This document shows, piece after piece, positions 39,763-48,384 of a DNA stretch of 48,384 bases (the stretch's first letter is position 1; each line of letters opens with the position of its first letter). The notes below the pieces were generated by a model. The model was not told the origin of the DNA. It ran no database searches and saw only the letters and a program-made list of their open reading frames with translations. Where the stretch lies: positions 1 through 48,384 of the forward strand of contig CAMWTS010000016.1 in NCBI GenBank assembly GCA_947177225.1, given 5' to 3'. Source of the DNA: an uncultured Alistipes sp. GTDB taxonomy: Bacteria > Bacteroidota > Bacteroidia > Bacteroidales > Rikenellaceae. The position numbers and the translations under genes were made by a program.

Positions 39763-40437
39763 TTACTGCTCTCTGACTATGAACTCTATTTTGTAGGACT
39801 CCACGCTGCCGCCCATGAACACTCCTCCTACGGTCTGCTCCGACTGCGGACGGACGAGCTGCGAAAAGCGCAGCCATGTACCGTTGGCCAGTATGCTGCC
39901 GCCAACGGCCAGCGTGATCTCGCTTATATTGCGCAGGCTGAGGCAATATGTGCCGCCCCAGCCGTCTTCGACGATACTGGTGCGTATGCAGTTGTCGTAT
40001 TGGTGCGTGGCGATGATTCTCATTCCGAGCGACACCACATAGTCGAATTGCCACTCTCCGCGCGGCGAAAGCGTATAGGCGACTTCGGCGCGGGTGTCGT
40101 AGGCGTAATAGGCGGCCGACAGTTTCATCGAGACAACGATGCGATAGGTGCCGTTGTCGTTCTGCAATACCCGCTCTATGCGGAGGTCGCTTATCTCGCC
40201 CTGTTCGATAGTCCACCGCCAATCGCTGTTGTGGTATCCGTTGTCGACTCCTTCGGACAATGTATGGCCGACCAGATCGCGCGCTATGCGGTCGGGTGCC
40301 GGTTTGGCGGCATCGGCAGTCGCAGCAACCTTTCGTGCCGGCAGATAGTGCTGGCCGCATGCGTGTTGAACATGCGTCATTGCGGCCAACGCTAATAAGA
40401 CGGCTGTCAGCCATGTGCGGACTCTGTTGCGGGTCAT
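39763..40437 (-). CDS. Secreted protein of unknown function in the pot array
   Basis: 224 residues from the ATG at 40437 (a longer frame to 40470 is less likely). Signal peptide MTRNRVRTWLTAVLLALAAMTHVQHACG. The mature part is strand-rich with conserved-looking aromatic segments (YHNSDWRWTIEQGEISDLRI, GEWQFDYVVSLGMRI, WGGTYCLSLRNISEITLAVG) and predicts a beta-sandwich. I do not recognise the family. It begins 13 nt after the beta-barrel gene, so it is probably exported together with that protein. Confidence 0.75.
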   Translation of the reverse strand: MTRNRVRTWLTAVLLALAAMTHVQHACGQHYLPARKVAATADAAKPAPDRIARDLVGHTLSEGVDNGYHNSDWRWTIEQGEISDLRIERVLQNDNGTYRIVVSMKLSAAYYAYDTRAEVAYTLSPRGEWQFDYVVSLGMRIIATHQYDNCIRTSIVEDGWGGTYCLSLRNISEITLAVGGSILANGTWLRFSQLVRPQSEQTVGGVFMGGSVESYKIEFIVREQ

Positions 40438-40450
40438 GTCGTGCACCGGA

Positions 40451-41215
40451 TTAGTTGCCGAAAGCCACACCCACCGACAATACGCCGTAGTTGCGGTGTA
40501 TTGCAGGGTTGTAGATGTATTTGACGCTGACAGGGATCGTCACGCAGCCTGCCTCGAACTCGCGGCCTATGCCCAGTTCGAGATTGGTGAAGTTGAATCC
40601 CTGCAACACCTCGCCCTCTCGGTCGAGACACCAGTAGGGAGCCGTGTAGGGCGAAGCACCGACAGTGGCCGTCACATCGAACAGATTGTCGAACGAGTGG
40701 GTATAGCTCGCCTCGACATACGACGAGTAGGCACGGCGGCCGCTCTCGTAGTAGTCATCGGCAACCAGTGCCGTTGCCCATGTGAGGGTAAGCGGAAAAC
40801 GCTCGAACGTATAGCTCAGTGTGGCGTTGAGGCTGTGCGAAGCCTTGTAGTTGCGGAAATAACGGCAGTCGTAGTCGAAATAGTAGTCACTGACAGACAG
40901 ATCGAAGCCGGCGATCGAGTATCCCAGCGTGATGTCGAACTCGTTGTACGATCCGTTGAAGGCCGTGGTGTTCCACAATTCGAGATAGAGTCCCTTGTAG
41001 CCTACGCTTACGCATGGCTGTACGTTGAAATTGAAGAACTTGCCCGTGTCGCCCTGCTCGTAGCCGCGCCAGATGTAGTTGGAGGTGACATCGGCCGAAA
41101 TGCTCCACTCGAAGCCGTTCTGGCTGTCGTCATCGTCGGTCTGTGCAAAGCCGGTAAAAGGTGTGCCGATCGAGGCGAGCAGTGCCGCCATCAGAATTGT
41201 TATATGTCTTTTCAT
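40451..41215 (-). CDS. Outer-membrane beta-barrel, putative porin in the pot operon
   Basis: 254 residues. Signal peptide MKRHITILMAALLASIGTPFTGFA, an acidic linker (QTDDDDSQNG), then amphipathic strands beginning EWSISADVTSNYIWRGYEQG, a start typical of small 12-stranded barrels such as the TorF-like porins. It ends in an aromatic strand (GVLSVGVAFGN). It lies 27 nt after potD with no terminator between, so it may form the outer-membrane channel for the substrate of this ABC importer. That function is inference from position. Confidence 0.75.
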   Translation of the reverse strand: MKRHITILMAALLASIGTPFTGFAQTDDDDSQNGFEWSISADVTSNYIWRGYEQGDTGKFFNFNVQPCVSVGYKGLYLELWNTTAFNGSYNEFDITLGYSIAGFDLSVSDYYFDYDCRYFRNYKASHSLNATLSYTFERFPLTLTWATALVADDYYESGRRAYSSYVEASYTHSFDNLFDVTATVGASPYTAPYWCLDREGEVLQGFNFTNLELGIGREFEAGCVTIPVSVKYIYNPAIHRNYGVLSVGVAFGN

Positions 41216-41242
41216 CGTCTGAATCAGTAGTTTGAGTATTTA

Positions 41243-42523
41243 TTACATGTTGCTCTTTACTCTCGACCACATGTCGAGCAGAGCCTCCGTACGTGCACCG
41301 CTGTCGTGCATCATGGCGCAACGCTCTACCACCGAACGGTCGGGATAGAGAACATCGTCGATGTGTACGCTCTGCGCGCCGGCAAGAGGATTGCCCTCGT
41401 CGTCGGTGAAGAAGTACGTGAGGTCGCATATGGTGGGCATATCCTCGTCGGTCATGGCTTCGAGCACCTCCTCGGTGCCGATTACGCTCACGTAGCCCGT
41501 GGCCTCCATGTTGCGAATGGCGTTGTCGGGACGGCACATGAAGTCGATAAAGTAGCGTGCGGCCTTGACATTCTTGGCATATTTGGGTATTACCCAGCCG
41601 TCGAACCATACGTTGCTGCCCTCGCGCGGTACGTTGTAGTCCAGCTCGACGCCTACGTTCTCAGCCTCGGTCATGGCGAATACGGCATCGCCGCTCCATT
41701 GCAGATTGATATAGGCCTTGGGGTTTCTGCTGGTCATCATCTCCTTGCCGAAGTCGGCCTCCCAGCCCGACACATAGGGACTGATGCGTTTGAGATAGCT
41801 CTCCACGAGTGCTATCGACTCGTCCGACGAATCGAAGCTCAATGCCTCGATCTGGTCGAGCGACAGATACTCGTCTTCGCCCAACTCGCCTTTTTCGCGT
41901 GCTTCGAGGGTCTTGGCATAGACCAGCATCGGCGAGTAGACATCGCGGAAAGCGTCCTTGATGAACATCTTGTTGCGGAATTTGGGATTAAACAGCGCCG
42001 CCCACGAGTCGGTCTCCTCGGCCGTGGCGTAGGCCTTGTTGTAGAGTATGCCCACCGTACCCCACATGTAACCTACCGAGTAGTCGTTGGGGTTTTTGCC
42101 GTCGGGCATGACCAGTTTTGAGAACAGACCCTGTATGTAGGGCGAAACGTTGCCTATGTAGTTGATCGAGTCGGGGAACGAACGGAACTCGTCATCGAAG
42201 ATGGGCAATGCCAGATCGTGTGCCAGCATGCGCTCGATGATGTAATCCGACGGACACACCAGATCGAAATCCTCCTGACCCTTCTCGATCTTGGAGAGCA
42301 TTACTTCGTTTATATCGAAGAGCTGATATATCACATGCACCTCTTCGCCGGTTTGCTGTTGGTACCACTCCTCGAATTCAGCGATCAGCTCCTCGTCGAT
42401 GTAATCGCTCCAATTGTAAATTTTCAGAGTGTTCTCTCGCGGATAGTTGTTGCAAGACGACAGCGACAGACCCAGCAGGGCGACAATCGCCACGATACCC
42501 GAAAACCAGATGTTTTTCTTCAT
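41243..42523 (-). CDS. potD: Spermidine/putrescine-binding lipoprotein
   Basis: 426 residues. Signal peptide with lipobox (LSLSSC) and then the PotD/PotF start LKIYNWSDYIDEELIAEFE. Further on are VMLSKIEKGQEDFDLVCPSD, MWGTVGILYNKA, FKDAFRDVYSPML-like and YIDFMCRPDNAIRNMEATGY segments. It captures polyamines for PotABC. Longer than enterobacterial PotD by about 75 residues, the extra at the C-terminus and in the loop around the helix-rich lobe. 66 nt separate it from potC. Confidence 0.93.
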   Translation of the reverse strand: MKKNIWFSGIVAIVALLGLSLSSCNNYPRENTLKIYNWSDYIDEELIAEFEEWYQQQTGEEVHVIYQLFDINEVMLSKIEKGQEDFDLVCPSDYIIERMLAHDLALPIFDDEFRSFPDSINYIGNVSPYIQGLFSKLVMPDGKNPNDYSVGYMWGTVGILYNKAYATAEETDSWAALFNPKFRNKMFIKDAFRDVYSPMLVYAKTLEAREKGELGEDEYLSLDQIEALSFDSSDESIALVESYLKRISPYVSGWEADFGKEMMTSRNPKAYINLQWSGDAVFAMTEAENVGVELDYNVPREGSNVWFDGWVIPKYAKNVKAARYFIDFMCRPDNAIRNMEATGYVSVIGTEEVLEAMTDEDMPTICDLTYFFTDDEGNPLAGAQSVHIDDVLYPDRSVVERCAMMHDSGARTEALLDMWSRVKSNM

Positions 42524-42589
42524 TTTACGTAATGTGTGAAAAGATTGAAAGTTAAAAAATAAAGTGATAAAAAAGAGTGCCGCCGCCGA

Positions 42590-43402
42590 TTATTTCGATC
42601 TGACGGCACTGTGTTTGGCGTGGGTGTGCTTCATCGACCGATAATTGATTATCAGCAGCAAAAGCAGCACTGCAAGGAAGATGATCGTCGACAGCGCGCG
42701 CCATTCGGGCGACAGTCCGCCCTTGCGCGAGTCGGCGTATATCTGTGTCGAGATGGTCTCCAAACCGATACTTCCCTTGGTGAAGTAGGTTACGGCGAAG
42801 TCGTCGATCGACAGCGTGAACGAGAGAATGAAGCCCGAAATCATGCCCGAACGTATCTCCGGCATTATCACGCGGCGCAGAGCCTGAAACGGAGTGGCTC
42901 CAAGATCGAGCGCAGCTTCGTAGATGTTGGGGTTCATCTGCATCAGACGCGGCATCACGCTCAGCACCACATATGGCGTGCAGAATGTGACGTGTGCCAG
43001 CGTCACGGTCGTATATCCCTGGGTAACACCCATGAATACGAAGAGTATGAACAGCGACACGCCGGTGATGATATCGGGGTTGAGCATCGGGATATTGTTG
43101 ACGAACGATATGATCCGACGCTGGCGGTGACGCATGTTGTAGATGCCGATGGCCGCTATGGTTCCGAGCAGGGTGGCTATGGCGGCAGCTGCGACAGCTA
43201 TGATGAGCGTGTTCTCGATAGATCTCATTATCAAGACGTTTTTGCCCGAAAACAGACTCTCGTAGATGCCGGTCGAGAAGCCGGTCCAGTTGCCCAGCAC
43301 CTTGGCTTCGGTAAACGAGAACACGGCTATGACGACGATGGGTGCGTAGAGCATGGCCAGCAGCAGCAGCAGGTAGCCGCGCGAGAATATCTTGCCTATC
43401 AT
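42590..43402 (-). CDS. potC: Polyamine ABC transporter permease PotC
   Basis: 270 residues, six TM segments. Starts with GYLLLLLAMLYAPIVVIAVFSF; the coupling loop EAALDLGATPFQALRRVIMP (EAA motif) contacts PotA. It overlaps potB by 4 nt, so translation is coupled. Confidence 0.95.
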   Translation of the reverse strand: MIGKIFSRGYLLLLLAMLYAPIVVIAVFSFTEAKVLGNWTGFSTGIYESLFSGKNVLIMRSIENTLIIAVAAAAIATLLGTIAAIGIYNMRHRQRRIISFVNNIPMLNPDIITGVSLFILFVFMGVTQGYTTVTLAHVTFCTPYVVLSVMPRLMQMNPNIYEAALDLGATPFQALRRVIMPEIRSGMISGFILSFTLSIDDFAVTYFTKGSIGLETISTQIYADSRKGGLSPEWRALSTIIFLAVLLLLLIINYRSMKHTHAKHSAVRSK

Positions 43403-44196
43403 ATCAGTCCTGCATCGTTAATGTCGTCGTGTTTGTCGCGGTAGGTGAATATCGACGTCAGGCCGATAATCACGAGCATGATGAGCGACAATGCGGCGCC
43501 GTAGTTCCACATCGTGTTGTTTATGTTCTCCTGTATGATCGTACCGAACAGGCGAATCTTGTTGAGCGTGAGCATCTCCGCAAGAGCGAATGTCGAGATC
43601 GTAGGCAGCAACACCATCATGATGCCGCTCACTACGCCGGGCATCGACAGCGGGAAGATCACGCGCGAGAATACCTGGCGCGGTGTCGCACCCAGATCCT
43701 GTGCGGCCTCGATAAGGCTGTGATCCATCTTTTGCAGAGTGTTGTAGATGGGGTAGATCATGAACGGCAGGTAGTTGTAGACCATACCGAAGATGAGTGC
43801 CCCCTGTCCCAGCGGCATCTGCATGAAGTCGAACAGCGTGACTGTGGCCATGGTTCGTATCAGCATGTTGATCCACATGGGCAGAATGAAGAGCATGATG
43901 ACTATGACGGCCGATTTGCTCTGCATGCGGCTCATGATGTAGGCTGCCGGATAGCCGAGCAGCAGACATATGGCAGTGGTGATGACTGCGATGATGACCG
44001 AGTAGACGAACGTGTGCGTCACTTCGGGCTGATTGACGAAATGCACGAAGTTTTGCAGCGTGAAATTACCCTCTGCGTCCTGAAAGGCGTAGAGTATCAC
44101 CAGCAGCAGCGGCAATACCACGAAGATCACCAGAAATATGACGTAGGGCAATGCCCAGTTACTCCTCTTGAAGAAGAGACGAAACAGTTTTCCCAT
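43399..44196 (-). CDS. potB: Polyamine ABC transporter permease PotB
   Basis: 265 residues, six TM segments. N-terminal YVIFLVIFVVLPLLLVILYAF, EAA loop EAAQDLGATPRQVFSRVIFP. It pairs with PotC to form the channel. It begins 13 nt after potA. Confidence 0.95.
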   Translation of the reverse strand: MGKLFRLFFKRSNWALPYVIFLVIFVVLPLLLVILYAFQDAEGNFTLQNFVHFVNQPEVTHTFVYSVIIAVITTAICLLLGYPAAYIMSRMQSKSAVIVIMLFILPMWINMLIRTMATVTLFDFMQMPLGQGALIFGMVYNYLPFMIYPIYNTLQKMDHSLIEAAQDLGATPRQVFSRVIFPLSMPGVVSGIMMVLLPTISTFALAEMLTLNKIRLFGTIIQENINNTMWNYGAALSLIMLVIIGLTSIFTYRDKHDDINDAGLI

Positions 44197-44209
44197 GACG
44201 TGCTCTCCT

Positions 44210-45595
44210 CTATTTCAGCGGTTTGATGCGTATGTTCTGCGGTGCAATCTTTATGCCGACTTCATCGAGATCCTCCCACACGTCGTGCGTGTCGACGTAG
44301 ATGTTGTCGCCCTCTTCGGTGCGTACTGTCAGATGATAACGGTCGCCCTTGTAGAGAATGAAGCGTATCGAACCCTCGACAGTGCCGTCCTCGGCATCGT
44401 CGGTAAGCTCCACGCTGCCGAAATCGATCTCGACGCATACCTTCTCGCCCGCCTGCACCTCCTGCACGGGTGCACACTCGAACTTCCCGCCAAGCATCTC
44501 CACATGGGTCGGATCGACCATTACGCCTTCGAAGGTGTTGCATATGCGCTCCTTGCGCATGACGTGTATGTCCGACGGTTTGACGATCATACCCACCTGC
44601 TGGCCGACCTCGAACGGGTTATAGTCCTGTATCATTATCTCGTAGCCGTCGGGCGTGTCGACGAACATCTCGTAGTGCACGCCCTTGAACGTACAAGAGC
44701 GTACCGTGCCCGTGAACATGGCCGACGATGTTTGCGATATGATGTAGATGTCTTCGGGGCGAATAACCACATCGACCGGAGTCTCCTGGCCGAAGCCCTC
44801 GTCGACGCACTCGAACTCCTTGCCCATCAGTCGCACCAGACGGTCGCGTACCATGATGGCGTTGAGTATGTTGCTCTCGCCGATGAAGTCGGCTACGAAC
44901 GAGTTGCAAGGCTCGTTGTAGATGTCGGTCGGGGTGCCGATCTGCTGTATCTTGCCCTCGCTCATCACCACTATCGTGTCCGACAGCGTCAGCGCCTCCT
45001 CCTGGTCGTGCGTGACATAGACGAAAGTGATGCCCAGCGAACGGTGCATCTCCTTCAACTCCATCTGCATGTCTTTACGCATTTTCAGGTCGAGTGCGGC
45101 CAGCGGCTCGTCGAGCAGCAGCACCTGCGGCTGGTTGACGATAGCGCGCGCTATGGCCACTCGCTGCTGTTGGCCACCCGACAGAGAGTTGACGTCGCGA
45201 TGCTCGTAGTCGGTCATGCCGACCATTTTCAGTGCGCGCTTGACACGACTCTCTATCTGCTTGCGCTCCACGCCGCGGAGCTTCAAGCCGAAAGCGATGT
45301 TGTCGAATACGTTGTAATTGGGAAACAGGGCATAACGCTGGAACACCGTGTTCACAGGTCGCTTATGCGGAGGTATGTCTGTCATAACCTCGCCACCGAT
45401 GCGGATTTCACCCTCTGAAGCCGTGTTGAAACCGGCCAAAAGACGCAGTAACGTTGTCTTTCCACAACCCGAAGGACCGAGTATAGTGATGAACTCACCC
45501 TTCTTTACTGACAAACTGACATCATCAAGAACTACTTTGTCTCCGAACGATTTAGAGATGTTGGTAAGCTCGATGATGTAATTTGATTTCACCAT
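44210..45595 (-). CDS. potA: Polyamine ABC transporter ATPase PotA
   Basis: 461 residues. The ABC domain has Walker [18 protein letters not shown]-loop [10 protein letters not shown], signature [14 protein letters not shown], Walker [12 protein letters not shown] and the switch His in [11 protein letters not shown]. The C-terminal part holds TOBE regulatory domains ([18 protein letters not shown]), and at about 230 residues is longer than in E. coli PotA, suggesting an extra regulatory module. First gene of the six-gene leftward array. Confidence 0.95.
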   Translation of the reverse strand: MVKSNYIIELTNISKSFGDKVVLDDVSLSVKKGEFITILGPSGCGKTTLLRLLAGFNTASEGEIRIGGEVMTDIPPHKRPVNTVFQRYALFPNYNVFDNIAFGLKLRGVERKQIESRVKRALKMVGMTDYEHRDVNSLSGGQQQRVAIARAIVNQPQVLLLDEPLAALDLKMRKDMQMELKEMHRSLGITFVYVTHDQEEALTLSDTIVVMSEGKIQQIGTPTDIYNEPCNSFVADFIGESNILNAIMVRDRLVRLMGKEFECVDEGFGQETPVDVVIRPEDIYIISQTSSAMFTGTVRSCTFKGVHYEMFVDTPDGYEIMIQDYNPFEVGQQVGMIVKPSDIHVMRKERICNTFEGVMVDPTHVEMLGGKFECAPVQEVQAGEKVCVEIDFGSVELTDDAEDGTVEGSIRFILYKGDRYHLTVRTEEGDNIYVDTHDVWEDLDEVGIKIAPQNIRIKPLK

Positions 45596-45658
45596 TTCGC
45601 AAATAAGATATTAGTAGTTATAAACCCATAAAAAAATTGTTTTGTTGCTTTATTATTT

Positions 45659-45699
45659 AGACGTGAGTTGCGATCGGCAAAGCCGTCGAGCCCACGTCT
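45659..45699 (-). promoter_or_regulatory. Leader hairpin upstream of potA
   Basis: Stem AGACGTG / CACGTCT outside and CGA-CGGC / GCCG-TCG inside, within the predicted potA 5' leader. A minus-strand -7 box (TATATTTG, 45717-45724) lies just upstream, so the hairpin is about ten nt into the transcript. It could protect the mRNA 5' end or sense something; no known riboswitch is recognised. Confidence 0.45.
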
Positions 45700-45819
45700 T
45701 CTTATAAAAGTCGTCGCAAATATAGAAATTTTTTGAAAGACCGAGCCCCCGCGCCCGATTTTTTTTGTCTTTTTTCTGCAAAATAATCCTTCGCTCGATC
45801 ATAAAGTTACGCCGTCGGG

Positions 45820-45850
45820 TTTCACGACTCGGATAAATTACTTATCTTTG
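45820..45850 (+). promoter_or_regulatory. Promoter of the S9 peptidase gene
   Basis: TTTC (45820-45823), 19 nt, TATCTTTG (45843-45850), then a leader of about 20 nt to the ATG at 45875. Confidence 0.7.
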
Positions 45851-45874
45851 GAGAACGAAACAAGATTTAAATTT

Positions 45875-48316
45875 ATGAAGAGACTTCGTATCATATTGAT
45901 TGCCGCGGCACTCTGCTCGACGATGGGTGCCATGGCAGGGCAGCCCTCGGCGGTGGAGCCCAACTACGATCTGGCCGAGCGCTTCTCGCCGGGCAAACTC
46001 TATCGCATGGTGCCGCAGACGCGCGTTGCGCCGCAGTGGTTCCGTTCTTCGTCGAAGTTCTGGTATTGGTGGCGTACGCCCGATGGAACCCGATATTATG
46101 TCGTCGATCCGGCCAAGGGTACGCGCACCGAATTGTGGGATATGGCGTCGCTCGCCGCCGGCATCACCGAGATTACGGGCGATCCGTTCGATGCCGAACA
46201 TCTGCCCGTTGCCAATATGGAGTTGCAGCAGGACCGTTACATGCTGTTCGACATAGCCACTTCGGTCGAGGAGCCGGCCAAGAACGAGGACGGTACGCCG
46301 AAGGACGATGGCAGCAAGCAGAAGAAGACGTTCCACTTCAGCTGGGACATGCAGACGCGGCAGCTCTCCGAGATCGATGAGCGCGACAAGAGATATCCCG
46401 ACTGGGTCAACCTCTCGCCCGACGGCAGCAAGGCTGTCTACGAGCGCAACTACAATCTATGGTACATGTCGGGCGAAGATGTCGAGAAGCTGCGCCGCAA
46501 TCCCAAAGATACCACCGTTGTGGAGCATCGTCTGACCGACGACGGCACGGCCGATTTCTCGTACAGCTGGTACGAGGACAGCGTGGTGCAGATCGATACG
46601 GCCAAGCGTTATGCGGTCGACCTCTGCTGGTCGCCCGATTCGCGCCGCTTTGCCGTAGTGCGCAACGACGTGTCACGGATCAAGGACCTTTGGGTGATCG
46701 ACGTGTTGTCGGAGCCGCGCCCCAAGTTGCAGAGCTACAAGTATCAGATGCCGGGCGAGGAGAGCCCTGCGGCACATCTCGAACTCTTCGACATGGAGGA
46801 TCTGTCGCGTCGGGAGATAGCCGTCGATGCCTATAAGGATCAGACCCTCTACATCTGCGAGCGCATGCCGCTGCACAGCTACTCATACGACAAACCGGTG
46901 CGCAGGATATGGCTGGGCGACAACGACCGCTTCTACTTCCTGCGTCAGAGCCGCGATATTAAGCGTATAGACTTGTGTGCTGTCGATGTCGCTGCGGCCG
47001 AGTGCCGTCAAATCGTCCACGAGCAGATGAACACCTCCATCGAGTCGCGCGAGCCGGTGCTTGTCAACGGCGGTGCCGATCTGGTGCAGTGGTCGGAGCG
47101 CACGGGTTGGGCACACCTCTATCTCTACTCGGCCGACGGACAGCTGCGTCATGCCATCACCTCCGGCGACTGGCATGTGAGCGACATCGTGCGTGTCGAC
47201 GACGTTCGCAAGGTGATCTACTTCGTGGCTACCGGCTACGACAAATCGGAGAATCCCTACTACAACCACCTCTTCCGTGTCAACTACGACGGCAGCGGTT
47301 TGCGCCGGCTCGATCCGGCCGACCACAACGGCGTATTCTCGGTCTCTGACGACGGACGCTACTTTACCACCACCTATTCGCGTGTGGATACGGCTCCCGT
47401 TTCGGAGCTTTACACTACCGACGGCCGTCGCGTGATGCAGCTCGAAGAGGTCGACATGACTCCGCTCATGGAGATCGGTTACCGGTTCCCCGAACGTTTC
47501 ACGGTGAAGGCTGCCGACGGCGTTACCGATCTCTACGGTGTGATGTACAAACCGTTCGACTTCGATCCTTCGAAGAAATACCCTATAATAGAATATGTCT
47601 ACCCCGGTCCGCAGACCGAAGCCGTCAACGAGTCGTGGAGCATCGGCATGAACCGCATTGACCGTCTGGCACAGATCGGATTCATCGTAATTACGGTCGG
47701 CAATCGCGGCGGTCACCCCGACCGCTCGAAGTGGTATCACAACTACGGTTATGGCAACCTGCGCGATTACGGTCTCAAAGACAAGGTAGTGGCCGCTCAG
47801 CAGCTCGCTGCTCGCCACTCGTTCATCGATATCAACCGTGTGGGTATACACGGACACTCTGGCGGAGGCTTCATGTCGACAGCTGCCATACTCATGTATC
47901 CCGACTTCTTCAAGGCCGCCGTATCGTGTGCCGGCAACCACGACAACCGCATCTACAACCGCTGGTGGAGCGAGAAGCATCACGGCATAAAGGAGGAGGT
48001 TTCGGAGAGTGGCGACACAACTTTTGTCTACAAGATCTCCACCAATCCCGAATTGGCATCGCGCCTTAAAGGCCACCTGCTGCTGGTTCATGGCGACATG
48101 GACGACAACGTCCACCCCGGCAACACCATTCGTGTCGTCGATGCCCTTATCAAGGCCAACAAGCGATTCGATATGCTGATCCTGCCCGGACAGCATCACG
48201 GTTTCGGCTCCATGAACGAATACTTCTTCTGGAAGATGGCAGATTACTTTGCCGAGCATCTTCTCGGATCGTCGCAGCAAGATGTGGATATACGTCAACT
48301 TAATAATGACCTGTAA
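45875..48316 (+). CDS. S9B family prolyl-peptidase (DPP-IV-like)
   Basis: Secreted or periplasmic serine peptidase that would release N-terminal dipeptides; 813 residues. Signal peptide MKRLRIILIAAALCSTMGAMA, an eight-bladed propeller N-terminal domain (repeated WSPDS/LSPDG turns), then the alpha/beta-hydrolase. The triad is S662 (GHSGGGFMS), D743 (HGDMDDNVHP) and H775 (GQHHGFG), with spacings like human DPP-IV. The double-Glu motif that binds the substrate amino group in true DPP-IV is not obvious in the propeller, so the exact specificity is open. The ATG at 45875 was chosen for the signal peptide. Confidence 0.93.
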   Translation: MKRLRIILIAAALCSTMGAMAGQPSAVEPNYDLAERFSPGKLYRMVPQTRVAPQWFRSSSKFWYWWRTPDGTRYYVVDPAKGTRTELWDMASLAAGITEITGDPFDAEHLPVANMELQQDRYMLFDIATSVEEPAKNEDGTPKDDGSKQKKTFHFSWDMQTRQLSEIDERDKRYPDWVNLSPDGSKAVYERNYNLWYMSGEDVEKLRRNPKDTTVVEHRLTDDGTADFSYSWYEDSVVQIDTAKRYAVDLCWSPDSRRFAVVRNDVSRIKDLWVIDVLSEPRPKLQSYKYQMPGEESPAAHLELFDMEDLSRREIAVDAYKDQTLYICERMPLHSYSYDKPVRRIWLGDNDRFYFLRQSRDIKRIDLCAVDVAAAECRQIVHEQMNTSIESREPVLVNGGADLVQWSERTGWAHLYLYSADGQLRHAITSGDWHVSDIVRVDDVRKVIYFVATGYDKSENPYYNHLFRVNYDGSGLRRLDPADHNGVFSVSDDGRYFTTTYSRVDTAPVSELYTTDGRRVMQLEEVDMTPLMEIGYRFPERFTVKAADGVTDLYGVMYKPFDFDPSKKYPIIEYVYPGPQTEAVNESWSIGMNRIDRLAQIGFIVITVGNRGGHPDRSKWYHNYGYGNLRDYGLKDKVVAAQQLAARHSFIDINRVGIHGHSGGGFMSTAAILMYPDFFKAAVSCAGNHDNRIYNRWWSEKHHGIKEEVSESGDTTFVYKISTNPELASRLKGHLLLVHGDMDDNVHPGNTIRVVDALIKANKRFDMLILPGQHHGFGSMNEYFFWKMADYFAEHLLGSSQQDVDIRQLNNDL

Positions 48317-48330
48317 TTCTTTTTCGTGAC

Positions 48331-48384
48331 TTTTTCGTGAAAAGGCGTCATTTACTGCCTCTCACTCAAATGTCCGAACGGGAC
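48331..48384 (+). repeat. Family A element, copy A5, cut by the window end
   Basis: TTTTTCGTGAAAAGGCGTC begins 14 nt after the peptidase stop codon. TTTTTCGTGA is also present once more just before it (48320-48329). The first half of the central palindrome (GTCCGAACGGGAC) is visible before the window ends. Confidence 0.7.

Noticed and set aside
46883..48298. 471-residue open frame opposite the S9 peptidase gene
   Set aside because: Antisense shadow of a clear enzyme with an intact catalytic triad.

Overview
The window reads as chromosome of a gut-type Bacteroidales bacterium, most likely Rikenellaceae/Alistipes-like. The signs are a GC-rich genome with Bacteroidota promoter boxes (TTTG, about 19-20 nt, TAnnTTTG), Bacteroidota-only families (DUF4271, DUF3467, the HemD variant with a charged tail), a TonB-dependent receptor, an S-type sulfatase and the tRNA-Thr/Tyr/Gly-tuf-tRNA-Trp-secE-nusG-rplKAJL-rpoBC block. 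The genus is inference; there is no 16S gene here.

Layout. (1) 0.3-8.8 kb, leftward: a ten-gene array lysE-like, cmk, ispH, a two-TM protein, an S41 protease, a sensor kinase, DUF4271, hemD, rnpA, yidD, with small gaps or overlaps that suggest one transcription unit. It ends at a tandem 71-bp repeat at the window edge. (2) 9.07-9.38 kb: DUF3467 gene, then 0.7 kb of interspersed hairpin repeats. (3) 10.1-14.2 kb, leftward: a lipoprotein gene, two tandem paralogous small secreted proteins, an S-type sulfatase, and a frameshifted gene remnant. (4) 14.3-16.9 kb, rightward: a PLP-dependent alpha-oxoamine synthase (serine palmitoyltransferase/cysteate acyltransferase type, possibly the first step of sphingolipid or sulfonolipid synthesis), then a serine beta-lactamase-fold hydrolase. 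(5) 17.3-30.4 kb: four tRNA genes and the translation/transcription block tuf to rpoC. (6) 30.4-33.7 kb: pckA flanked by two more blocks of the same repeats. (7) tRNA-Leu (leftward) and lspA (rightward). (8) 34.6-39.6 kb, leftward: DUF362 lipoprotein, DUF1893, TonB-dependent receptor, ECF-S-like membrane protein and a ferredoxin-type aldo/keto reductase, a compact operon that looks like uptake and handling of an unknown cofactor or metal complex. (9) 39.8-45.6 kb, leftward: potABCD polyamine importer genes followed by an outer-membrane beta-barrel and a secreted protein in the same array. (10) 45.9-48.3 kb: an S9B prolyl-peptidase-like enzyme.

The most unusual content is not a gene but the intergenic repeats. 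One family (A, about 120 bp, terminal inverted repeats and a central palindrome) lies just behind the stop codons of the DUF3467 gene, rpoC, pckA and the S9 peptidase gene, and seems to supply their terminators. A second family (C/D, about 40 bp) occurs seven times, with six different short stems that all remain self-complementary, as expected if the hairpin is what is conserved. Three loci carry the same composite order, A then a shared tail then B then C/D. I saw no CRISPR array, phage, complete insertion sequence or recognisable defence system.
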